A stretch of 23,936 nt of DNA from Proteobacteria bacterium UBA6920 (GTDB taxonomy: Bacteria; Pseudomonadota; Gammaproteobacteria; SG8-11), in the NCBI GenBank assembly GCA_002448875.1, contig DKAS01000005.1, forward strand, positions 1 through 23,936, given 5' to 3'. Below, in pieces: positions 1 to 6,919 of the stretch. Under the pieces are notes generated by a model that was given only the letters and a program-made list of their open reading frames with translations, ran no database searches and had not been told where the DNA came from. Positions within the stretch are counted from its first letter, which is position 1; the number at the start of each line of letters is the position of its first letter. A program made the translations under genes and the position numbers.

Positions 1-2
1 TC

Positions 3-515
3 AAGATCAATATGGTGGTGATGCAGGGCGTCAATGAGGACGAAGTAGAGGCCATGCTGGCGTTTTGCATAGAGCAGGGTTTCGTGCTGCGCCTGATCGA
101 AACCATGCCGGTGGGCGACACCGGCCGTGACGCCAGCCGTCAGTTCGTCAATCTCGACGATATCCGCCAGCGCCTGAGCCAGCGTTACGATCTGGTCCCC
201 GGGGTGCTGGCCGGCGGCGGTCCCGCCCGCTACTACCGGGTGAAGGGCACCGATACCAATATCGGTTTTATCACGCCGCTGTCGCAGCATTTCTGCGCCA
301 CCTGCAACCGGGTGCGCATCACCGCCGAGGGCATGTTGCACCTGTGCCTGGGGCAGGATGACATCGTCGATCTGCGCGCCCCGCTGCGCGCCGGCGTCAG
401 CGATGCGGAGCTTGAGCAAATCATCGTCGCCGCCATCCAGCGCAAACCCGAACGGCACGAATTCAACGAAAAACCGGAAAAGATCATCCGCTTCATGTCC
501 ATGACCGGCGGCTGA
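3..515 (+). CDS. moaA: GTP 3',8-cyclase MoaA, C-terminal part (5' end outside window)
   Basis: MoaA is a radical-SAM enzyme that rearranges GTP to (8S)-3',8-cyclo-GTP, the first step of molybdopterin synthesis in the cytoplasm. Only about the last 170 residues are here; the frame is open to the left edge, so the first SAM-cluster motif is not visible. The C-terminal 4Fe-4S site that binds GTP is intact: FCATCNRVRITAEGMLHLC gives the C-x2-C-x13-C spacing typical of the family. The preceding IGFITPLSQH stretch is also typical. The protein ends in Gly-Gly, a conserved and functionally important MoaA tail. The stop codon at 513-515 is immediately followed by the first base of repeat element A, so the gene is complete at its 3' end but has no ordinary 3' spacer. 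The first in-frame Met at position 12 is internal, not a start. Confidence 0.95.
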   Translation, partial: KINMVVMQGVNEDEVEAMLAFCIEQGFVLRLIETMPVGDTGRDASRQFVNLDDIRQRLSQRYDLVPGVLAGGGPARYYRVKGTDTNIGFITPLSQHFCATCNRVRITAEGMLHLCLGQDDIVDLRAPLRAGVSDAELEQIIVAAIQRKPERHEFNEKPEKIIRFMSMTGG

Positions 516-744
516 GCTGAGCCGGGGTCGGACCACCGTAACTTCTAGATTTCACGAGTTAAATTAAGAAAAATGCGCGCCAGATTGGGCTTCGAGGGCC
601 CATTTTGGCCGCAAGAATGCTGCCTTCCGCGTTTGCTTAGAGGGTGATTTTCATGCCCGAAAACACACATAATAGCCGAAATTCCTGGCTGATTTCAGCC
701 GGTTTATTTGTTGCATCAACGGGTTGTGGTGATCCGACCCCCGG
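516..744. repeat. Repeat element copy A (MITE-like, about 230 bp)
   Basis: The left end GCCGGGGTCGGACCACCGTA (521-540) and the right end GTGGTGATCCGACCCCCGGT (725-744) are near-perfect inverted repeats of each other. Between them is AT-richer non-coding DNA that aligns over its length with the three other copies in this window. Shared blocks include TTGGGCTT followed by GAGGGCCCATTTTGGCC, then GCCTTCCGC, then CGAAAACA. An internal 6-bp hairpin, GGCTGA-TT-TCAGCC, lies at 687-700. No open frame of note is present, so this looks like a non-autonomous element. It fills the whole gap between the moaA stop and the stop of the next, convergent gene. I see no clear target-site duplication. The subfamily is that of copy C (both share GATTTCAC and AAGAAAAATG). 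Confidence 0.8.
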
Positions 745-749
745 TAAGT

Positions 750-3035
750 TCACATGTCAATAATCAACCATTCTCCATTTAGAAACACGAACTGGATTGC
801 GCCGCCGGAATGGTGACTCCTGTCGATGATGTCGTATTCACGAAACTCGCCGAAGCCGGAATTCATATGCCCTAAGACGAAGCTTTCTCCTGCCTTTGCC
901 ATGTTTTCCGACGTCAGATCACTAAACAAACGCGCGAATTTTCCCACGGAGGTCGGGGAAAAACAGGAAAGAAACATCTCCCGGTTTTTCTCCTTCAATG
1001 CGGTTATAAACACCTGGAAGGTCTTCTCGGGGGTGGAAAATTGTTGTCTGGGCTGGGTTTTGTATGAGATTGCCGAAGATTTTAGAAATAAGGTTTTTGC
1101 CTGTTTGTGATTTTCTGAGATCAGGGAACGGTAGGGATCTCCCTTGCTTTGATCTTTCTCTATTTGCCCGATCAAGCCGAAAAAATTCGCCTGCCAGAAG
1201 TGGGAGGGATCAACAGTGGCAATTTGTGCCAGTATCTCCGGTGCCGGAAGGTTGCTCGCCCGTTGAGCCAGGTAAAAAAAACTGAAGTGGGAGTGGGGAT
1301 AGAATTTTTTCGATGACGGCAACGCAGCGGTCTCTTCCGGCTGCAGGCTTTGTGACCAATTGAGTGAAGGGGAAAAAATGAGGATAGCGCCGAATGTGTC
1401 CAGTTGCTGCGTTTCCAGCGTGATGTTTGGAATTTTGCCAGTGCGCAGGTACTGTAGTTCGTGGTTGATCCAGGACCCGCTCCATATCGCTACCGGGCCC
1501 ATTTCTCTCATCAGTGTGGAGTCGGGAATCGCGGCGAGGGCGAATTCATACCACTTTATTGCGTTTTGCGTATCGTTCAAATCAAGCTGGTATGTTTCGG
1601 CAATCTGGAGAGCGGGATAAATTTCCCCGGATAATTTGTAGCGTGTATTGAAATCGATCGACTTTTGATAATATTTTATGGCATTCCCGGGATCTTTTTT
1701 CTCGAATCGAAAATAGTTACCAAGATAGCCCAGGCCTGAGGTTATTTTATGGGATAGAAAGTCAGGCGTGAGTGAATCACTGGATTGGGCGTAAAGTATG
1801 CTGAGTTCATCAAGATATTTTTCGGCGTGATCCGCGCTCGTGATTGTCTTCTGTTTATTTTCGCCGAAATACCGGTCTTCAACTTCCGTTGCTTTTTCCT
1901 GTAATGTCTCGCGACGCTGTTGCGCAAGGGCCGCGGCTTTATGCTCGGAAAAATGAGTGGTGCGGTTATCAATATCCGAGGTGGCATAGTCAAAGTATTT
2001 GTAATCGATCTCGCCATTGTCATAGGCCTTTTGGATTTCTTCGCGGGCCCGTTTCCAGATGTCCAGGTTTAGAAAGCTCATAATGGCAATGAAGGCGTCA
2101 TTGCGCAGGTCTTTGTTGTGCAGATAGTGCAACATGTCCGGGACCGCTTCTTCCGGGTGTTTGAACCGGACCAGTTCAATGTAGGCTGACGCCACCAAGT
2201 TATCCGTTTTGTAAGCGATGGCATGGAGTATTTTTGGAAAATCCAGCTTTAGTTTTCCATTAAGCCTGCTCAGATCCCGCAGGGCGCTGGCCGTCGCCCG
2301 GATATGTCCGGGCGTTGGGTTTTCCACCTTGTAGGTTTTCAGCATGTCTGTTATCAAGTCCGCCGCCTCTTGCGAGTTGATTTGCAGGATAAGCGTGAGC
2401 ATGCCAGGGTGATCATCCACAGGCAGGTTTCTGCAATACAGTTTTATATGGCGGAGCGTGTTTTTGTATTTTCGTTTGGTCATCGCATCGAGCAGAGTGA
2501 ACATCTGCCGATTGCTTAGTTGTGGTTGCAGGCTGAAAATACGCTCTTCGGTTTCCGGGACGTCACTTGTGAAAATAACCTGATACCAGGCATCGACTTC
2601 GCTGATGGGACTGCCTGAGCTGACTTTCTCCAACAGATAGTCGAATAGTTTCCGATCGCTGAGAGCGCGGTTGCGGAGGAATTTAATCAAGGGCCTTTCG
2701 AAAGCGGGTTCCCTGATGTGTGTAATTACCAACTGTTGAATTTCCTTGTCCATGTCACGCCAGGGGGCACGAAAGTTGGCGCTGTAGTAATCCATGTAAG
2801 TTGAATTATTTGAAGTTTCGAGAATCGCTTTGAATCCCGCAACGCTTTGCATTCTCCCGAGTGCGCCGGCGGCACTTCCGCCTGTTAATGGATCAGGGTT
2901 GCTCAATTTCTGCAGGAGTTCCGCCTCCGATGGCCGCGCGTCCTGGGCCGATATCGGGAAAGCAAGGATGCATAGTAAACAGAACAGACCAGTAGCTAGG
3001 GGAGGGGAAAATCGGGCCATGTGCATTATATCCAT
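750..3035 (-). CDS. Secreted HEAT/TPR-like protein with NTF2-like C-terminus, function unknown
   Basis: I do not recognise this 761-residue protein as a named family. It starts with a signal peptide (hydrophobic LFCLLCILAFPISAQ at about residues 17-31), so it should be exported. Residues ~35-350 are alpha-helical with HEAT-like spacing (for example PDPLTGGSAAGALGRMQSVAGF and later RFKHPEEAVPDMLHYLHNK). About 360-410 is charged and could form a coiled coil. Residues ~430-530 look like TPRs (DPGNAIKYYQKSIDFN, DTQNAIKWYEFALAAIP). The end (~665-761) resembles an NTF2/SnoaL-type fold ending in NGEWLIIDM. Three Mets lie close together at 3035, 3026 and 3020, and none has a clear ribosome site, so the start is uncertain within five codons. 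Base composition is clearly less GC-rich than the neighbours, and both flanks are repeat elements A and B, which suggests an acquired gene. A scaffold or cargo-binding periplasmic role would be a guess. Confidence 0.8.
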   Translation of the reverse strand: MDIMHMARFSPPLATGLFCLLCILAFPISAQDARPSEAELLQKLSNPDPLTGGSAAGALGRMQSVAGFKAILETSNNSTYMDYYSANFRAPWRDMDKEIQQLVITHIREPAFERPLIKFLRNRALSDRKLFDYLLEKVSSGSPISEVDAWYQVIFTSDVPETEERIFSLQPQLSNRQMFTLLDAMTKRKYKNTLRHIKLYCRNLPVDDHPGMLTLILQINSQEAADLITDMLKTYKVENPTPGHIRATASALRDLSRLNGKLKLDFPKILHAIAYKTDNLVASAYIELVRFKHPEEAVPDMLHYLHNKDLRNDAFIAIMSFLNLDIWKRAREEIQKAYDNGEIDYKYFDYATSDIDNRTTHFSEHKAAALAQQRRETLQEKATEVEDRYFGENKQKTITSADHAEKYLDELSILYAQSSDSLTPDFLSHKITSGLGYLGNYFRFEKKDPGNAIKYYQKSIDFNTRYKLSGEIYPALQIAETYQLDLNDTQNAIKWYEFALAAIPDSTLMREMGPVAIWSGSWINHELQYLRTGKIPNITLETQQLDTFGAILIFSPSLNWSQSLQPEETAALPSSKKFYPHSHFSFFYLAQRASNLPAPEILAQIATVDPSHFWQANFFGLIGQIEKDQSKGDPYRSLISENHKQAKTLFLKSSAISYKTQPRQQFSTPEKTFQVFITALKEKNREMFLSCFSPTSVGKFARLFSDLTSENMAKAGESFVLGHMNSGFGEFREYDIIDRSHHSGGAIQFVFLNGEWLIIDM

Positions 3036-3111
3036 GCGATATGGAGTATAAAAATGTATCGTCCTGCAAAGTTAAAAATTGAAGGTTAGAAACCAGTCGG
3101 GGGCCGGGCCA

Positions 3112-3340
3112 CCGGGGTCCGGGGTCGGACCACCGTAACTTTCTGATTGCAGGAAATAAATAAAGAAATATCGCCTCGTATTTGGGCTTGGAGGGCCTAT
3201 TTGGCCACCAATTTACCGCCTTCCGCTTTTTCCCAGAAGGTGCATTTCTTCCGCGAAAACACCCGTGTCAGCTGAAATTTCCGCCTTAATTCAGTGATTT
3301 CCCTTTGTAGATCAATTGGTTGCTTTGGTCCGTCCCGCTG
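3112..3340. repeat. Repeat element copy B
   Basis: The left end CCGGGGTCGGACCACCGTAA (3118-3137) is identical to the ends of copies A, C and D. The right end TTTGGTCCGTCCCGCTG (3324-3340) is a decayed version of the right inverted repeat and closely resembles the right end of copy D. Internal sequence (TTCTGATTGCAGGAAATAAA, then ATATCGCCTCGTATTTGGGC) is nearly the same as copy D and different from A and C, so B and D form one subfamily. Just to the left, at about 3097-3119, GGGGCCGGGCCACCGGGGTCC looks like a second degenerate end. The 75 bp between the start of the HEAT/TPR gene (3036) and this repeat hold nothing else I can name. Confidence 0.78.
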
Positions 3341-3362
3341 CGTCACTTCCCGCTGGGAAAAG

Positions 3363-3809
3363 TCAGCGTTCACCCGCACTTGCCGCGGCGGGCGGCAGTG
3401 GCAGGCGGCGGGTGGACGCGCGGGCGCTGCGCGGTGGCAGCAATGTTAAGGCGCGGTGCAGGACTTTTTCCGCGGTGGCGCGATAGGCGGTGAGTTTGCC
3501 GCCGTAGATGGACAGTAGGCGGCCGCCGTGGGTGGCGTGCAGCAGCGTGTCCCGGGAACGATGGAAGGGATTGTTGTCGCCTCGGGGCAGCACGCGCAGG
3601 CCGGCGAAGCTGGCGAGGATTTGCGGCGGTTCGCGTTGTGGGAAATAGTGGCGGTAACACTCGCTCAGGTAGGCGATTTCCTCGGCGCTGGCGGCGACGG
3701 TGTCCGGGTCGCCGGTGAAGGGGCGCTCGGTGGTGCCAATGAGAGTGCCCTCGCGGTGGGGCATGACGAACACGGCGCGGCCGTCCTGAGGCGCTTCGGT
3801 GTAGTAGCG
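3363..3809 (-). pseudogene. Truncated 3' copy of glpD (FAD-dependent glycerol-3-phosphate dehydrogenase)
   Basis: About 148 codons here match, without any gap, the C-terminal part of the intact glpD-like gene further right (3363-3807 aligns with 5711-6155). By hand I count roughly 38 base differences over about 445 bp, or 91-92% identity. Only eight residues differ, and the stop codon is at the same place. The upstream two thirds, including the FAD-binding Rossmann motif, are missing. Homology breaks at about 3807, a few bases before the left end of repeat C. A spurious Met start at 3851 lies in the repeat, so an open frame of 162 codons exists but should not make an enzyme. The excess of silent over replacement changes suggests that most divergence happened while the copy was still under selection, so truncation is probably recent or the fragment came from a related strain. 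Confidence 0.88.
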
Positions 3810-4176
3810 GGGCTGAGCCGGGGTCGGACCACCGTAACCTACTGATTTCACTAGTTAAACAAAGAAAAATGAGCGCTAAATTGGGCTTAGAGGGTCCATT
3901 TTGGCCAGCAAAATGCCGCCTTCCGCTTTTTCTTGGAAGGTGGATTTCTTCCCCGAAAACATGCGTCTTAGCTGAAATGCCTGCCTGATTTCAGGCGGTT
4001 TCTGTGTTATATCAATGAGTTGCTGTGGTCCGACCCGCGGTGTTTGGTCAGGCGGTTTCTGTGTTATATCAATGAGTTGCTGTGGTCCGACCCGCGGTGA
4101 CCCGCGGTGTTTGTGTTATATCAATGAGTTGCTGTGGTCCGACCCGCGGTGCCGGTGGTGGTCCGACCCCCGGTGG
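3810..4176. repeat. Repeat element copy C, with iterated right end
   Basis: The left end GCTGAGCCGGGGTCGGACCA begins at 3812, and the body runs to a first right end at about 4042 (GTGGTCCGACCCGCGGTG). The first right end, reverse complemented, matches the left end at nearly every position over about 20 bp. The internal hairpin GCCTGA-TT-TCAGGC (3983-3996) corresponds to the one in copy A but with one base pair swapped. After the first right end the terminal segment is repeated, so the element is longer than its relatives. The left junction cuts the glpD copy and the right junction cuts into the SGNH hydrolase gene. The body resembles copy A more than B or D. Confidence 0.82.
4003..4164. repeat. 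Tandem reiteration of the element's right terminus (3 x 40 bp plus a partial fourth)
   Basis: A 40-bp unit beginning TGTGTTATATCAATGAGTTG and ending in GTCCGACCCGCGGTG occurs at 4003-4042, 4060-4099 and 4112-4151, with 17 and 12 bp between units. A fourth terminal motif, GTGGTCCGACCCCCGGTG, follows at 4158-4175 without the upstream part of the unit. The 12-base core GTGGTCCGACCC therefore occurs four times, at 4025, 4082, 4134 and 4158, all in the same orientation. The spacers also derive from the element (TCAGGCGGTT precedes the first two units). This fits repeated end-copying, nested insertion with internal loss, or slippage. It is not a CRISPR array: spacers are short and not unique. Confidence 0.85.
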
Positions 4177-5326
4177 TCCACAACGGCCCGAAGGTACGCA
4201 GCATGGCTTCCGCTACCAATTGGTTGGCAAAGGCGCTGGGGTGGGGGTCAAGACGACTGGCGCGCAGGATCATGTCGTTCTTATAGGGCTCCAGCAACGG
4301 ACGCGCGTCGATGCAGGGGATGCCGTCCTGGCGGCAGGTGTTCAACACGCGATCGGCGAGAAAGTCCAGGGTGTCTTTGTCGAAGTAGGATTCACTGAAC
4401 ACCGCCATGCCCACCCCGATACCCTGTTGCCGGCACAGGGCGATGAATTCACGCAACGCCTGGTCGGCGGCCTGCGACTCCGGGCTGGCCGGATCCTGGT
4501 AGTGTTGCAGCATGAAATCGGTGAACGGCTGGATCCAGTGCAGTCTGCGCTGCAATTGGGCGAATTGCAGGTTGATCAGGTAAAACAGCGCCGTGTTGCG
4601 GGTGAGCAGGGCGGGAAACAGCGGTAGCGGACGTTGCGCTCCCCCCTGACGGTGGTCCTGAGGATCGTTGATATACCATTGCAGCAGGACGAAATCGGGA
4701 TGCGCCGGCAGCACTTGGTGCTGCAGAATCTGCAACTCATCCACGGTTTCGGCGCCCGGTTTGCCGAAGTTCAGGGTCTCGAAGTGGGAGTTGCGGGCGG
4801 TGGCGTTGAGCTGGTGGCCGACGCGATTGGAGAATCGGGCCTCCTCGTCTATGCCCTGGCCGAAGGTCAGTGAATCGCCGACGAAGGCGATGCGATACAC
4901 GCCGGCGGGCTTGTCCGCGCTGAATTCCCGTTCGCGGAATCCCAGATGATTGAAACGCATTTGTGCCAGCCATTTCTGCGCGAAATAGCTGCTGTTGTCC
5001 GCGGTGGTGGTGACGTCGCTGAGCAGCAGGCGCAGGCCGCCTTCCACCGCCAGCAGCAGGAGGAGGCTGGTGACCACCAGCAGGATATAGTTCTTGCCCG
5101 CTTCAACACCGCCACTGCGGCCGCGGCGCCAGGTCACCGCACCGGCGAGCAGCAGCCCTAGCCCGTCCAGCTCCAGCATCAGTTCCACGGTATAACGGGC
5201 TGCCGCCGACCAATGCGGTTGCGCACCCGTCAGCATGTAGCCGCTGATAGCGCTGACGACGAAAATACTGATCACGCCGATCACAATTCCGTGAAATCGC
5301 CTGGGGGGTGTGGCTGCAATGTGCAT
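4121..5326 (-). CDS. Membrane-anchored SGNH/GDSL-type hydrolase with repeat-derived C-terminus
   Basis: This 401-residue protein has three hydrophobic segments near the N-terminus (about 13-33, 48-65 and 80-102), followed by a cytoplasm-excluded SGNH hydrolase domain. Block I with the nucleophile Ser is FVGDSLTFGQGI (~149-160). Block II is FGKPGAETVDEL, and a block III-like Asn is in QWYIND. The block V Asp-x-His is in SRLDPHPSAFANQLV near residue 365. The family includes esterases and O-acetyl transfer or removal enzymes acting on envelope sugars; the substrate cannot be told. The last ~20 codons (after about FGPLW) are low-complexity Thr/Gly/Arg residues encoded by the inverted end of repeat C, so the natural C-terminus has been replaced. 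The catalytic block V is upstream of the junction, so activity may survive. The start at 5326 lacks a strong ribosome site, but I see no better one. Confidence 0.82.
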   Translation of the reverse strand: MHIAATPPRRFHGIVIGVISIFVVSAISGYMLTGAQPHWSAAARYTVELMLELDGLGLLLAGAVTWRRGRSGGVEAGKNYILLVVTSLLLLLAVEGGLRLLLSDVTTTADNSSYFAQKWLAQMRFNHLGFREREFSADKPAGVYRIAFVGDSLTFGQGIDEEARFSNRVGHQLNATARNSHFETLNFGKPGAETVDELQILQHQVLPAHPDFVLLQWYINDPQDHRQGGAQRPLPLFPALLTRNTALFYLINLQFAQLQRRLHWIQPFTDFMLQHYQDPASPESQAADQALREFIALCRQQGIGVGMAVFSESYFDKDTLDFLADRVLNTCRQDGIPCIDARPLLEPYKNDMILRASRLDPHPSAFANQLVAEAMLRTFGPLWTTGGRTTTGTAGRTTATH

Positions 5327-5436
5327 GTACGATGACCGGTAGGCCGCTTGGATACGGCCGCTGGGGAATCACGCTAGCAGTTTTTGTTGTGACCGGTAGT
5401 GAAATAATTTTATCGGCACCATGCGCGGTGTTTGTC

Positions 5437-5668
5437 GAAGCTGAGCCGGGGTCGGACCACCGTAACTTTCTGATTGCAGGAAATAAACAAAGAAATATCG
5501 CCTCGTATTTGGGCTTGGGGGGCCGATTTGGCCAGCAATTTACTGCCTTCAGCTTTTTCCTAAAAAGTGCATTACTTCCGCGAAAACACGCATGTTAGCT
5601 GAATTTTTCGCGATATCTCAGGAAATTCACTTTGTAGATCAAGTGGTTGCTTTGGTCCGGCCCCGCTA
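5437..5668. repeat. Repeat element copy D
   Basis: The left end GCTGAGCCGGGGTCGGACCA begins at 5440; the right end TTTGGTCCGGCCCCGCT (5651-5667) is the decayed right inverted repeat. The interior matches copy B closely (TTCTGATTGCAGGAAATAAA, ATATCGCCTCGTATTTGGGC). It lies 43 bp beyond the stop of the intact glpD, the same relative place that copy B occupies beside the truncated glpD, although the short spacers differ in length (22 versus 43 bp). The 110 bp between the SGNH gene start and this repeat (5327-5436) should contain that gene's promoter; I see no convincing -10/-35 pair. Confidence 0.8.
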
Positions 5669-5710
5669 TGTGCTGTAAACGGGCGGGCACCGCCAGCCGT
5701 TGGGAAAAAG

Positions 5711-6919
5711 TCAGCGTTCACCGGCACTGGCCGCGGCCGGCGGCAGCGGCAGGCGACGAGTAGACGCGCGGGCGCTGCGCGGTGGCAGCAGCGGCAAGGC
5801 GCGGCGCAGGACTTTTTCCGCGGTGGCGCGATAGGCGGTGAGTTTACCGCCGTAGATGGACAGTAGGCGGCCGCCGTGGGTGGCGTGCAACAGCGTGTCG
5901 CGGGAGCGATGGAAGGGATTGCCGTTGCCCCGGGGCAGCACCCGCAGGCCGGCGAAGCTGGCGAGAATTTGCGGTGGCTGGCGTTGCGGGAAATAGTGGC
6001 GGTAACACTCGCTCAGATAGGCGATTTCCTCGGTGCTGGCGGTGACGGTGTCCGGGTCGCCAGTGAAGGGGCGTTCGGTGGTGCCGATGAGGATGCCCTC
6101 GCGATGGGGCATGACGAACACGGCGCGGCCATCCTGCGGCGCTTCGGTGTAATAGATACCGCGCTCCAGTTGCCCGGCCACCAGAATGTGGCTGCCCTGC
6201 ACCAGGTCCACCGCCAGCGTCGGCGCTGCCGGCGTGGCCAGGGCGAGGAGACTGTTGACCCAGGGGCCGGCGGCATTGACTACCATGCCGGCGGTGTAGC
6301 AGCCGGCGGTGGAGTCACTGCCGGCGTCGACTTCGCAAACCCCGGCGCCGGCGCGTATCGCCGTCACCGGGCAGGTGGTGCGCAGGTGGGCGCCCAGGCT
6401 CTGGGCCGAGGCCAGCACCGCCTGGGTCAATGCCGCGTCATCGGTCTGGCCGTCCCAGTACTGAAATACCGCTTGCAGGTCATCGCCGGCGAGGCCGTCG
6501 AGGTCGGGCCACTGGGCGCGCGGCAGGCGGCGAAAACGCGCCTGCGGTTGCAGGCCGGTGAGCAGGGCGTAGAGGCTGAGACCGACGCGGATCTGCCACG
6601 GACGGCGGCGCGTGCGGCGGTAGATCGGGATGTAAAAAGGCACTGGTCGCACCAGCTGCGGCGCGTTGGCGAACAGCAGGCTGCGTTCGCGCAGGCATTC
6701 GCGCACCAGGGACAGTTGCCCGGACTCCAGGTAGCGCAGTCCGCCGTGGATCAGTTTGCTGGAGCGCGAGGAAGTGCCGCCGGCGACCTGGCCTTTTTCC
6801 AGCACCAGCACCGAATAGCCGGCGGCTGCCGCCGCCTGCGCCACGCCGGCGCCGTGAATGCCGGCGCCGATCACCAGCAGGTCGTAGTGACCAACGCAGT
6901 CAGGCGTCGAGTTGGGCAA
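5711..6919 (-). CDS. glpD: FAD-dependent glycerol-3-phosphate dehydrogenase, short GlpD form
   Basis: The product should oxidise sn-glycerol-3-phosphate to dihydroxyacetone phosphate, passing electrons through FAD to the quinone pool at the inner membrane. The N-terminal dinucleotide motif is DLLVIGAGIHGAGVAQAAAAA (residues 13-32). The following GGTSSRSSKLIHGGLRYLE is the characteristic GlpD signature, and HGGRLLSIYGGKLTAYRATAEKV lies near the C-terminus. At 402 residues it is about 100 shorter than E. coli GlpD and lacks the helical C-terminal cap domain, so a related dehydrogenase specificity is possible. The start is a TTG at 6919 that overlaps the upstream phosphodiesterase gene by 20 bp; there is no ATG in the region and FAD motif placement supports this start. 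Overlap implies translational coupling. Its 3' part is duplicated at 3363-3809. Confidence 0.87.
   Translation of the reverse strand: MPNSTPDCVGHYDLLVIGAGIHGAGVAQAAAAAGYSVLVLEKGQVAGGTSSRSSKLIHGGLRYLESGQLSLVRECLRERSLLFANAPQLVRPVPFYIPIYRRTRRRPWQIRVGLSLYALLTGLQPQARFRRLPRAQWPDLDGLAGDDLQAVFQYWDGQTDDAALTQAVLASAQSLGAHLRTTCPVTAIRAGAGVCEVDAGSDSTAGCYTAGMVVNAAGPWVNSLLALATPAAPTLAVDLVQGSHILVAGQLERGIYYTEAPQDGRAVFVMPHREGILIGTTERPFTGDPDTVTASTEEIAYLSECYRHYFPQRQPPQILASFAGLRVLPRGNGNPFHRSRDTLLHATHGGRLLSIYGGKLTAYRATAEKVLRRALPLLPPRSARASTRRLPLPPAAASAGER

Noticed and set aside
516..744. Target-site duplications around the repeat copies
   Set aside because: I compared flanks of all four copies and found no consistent direct repeat; the shared GCTGAG to the left of A, C and D looks like part of the element itself.
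3197..3379. 60-codon minus-strand frame inside repeat B
   Set aside because: The frame is not conserved in copies A, C and D and has no ribosome site, so it is chance coding in a repeat.
4003..4151. Possible CRISPR array from regularly spaced 40-bp repeats
   Set aside because: The spacers are only 17 and 12 bp and derive from the same element, and the repeats are plainly the element's right terminus.
4015..4398. Open frame encoding a repeated MSCCGPTRG peptide
   Set aside because: It is the tandem element end read in one frame, then antisense to the SGNH hydrolase; no ribosome site or independent support.
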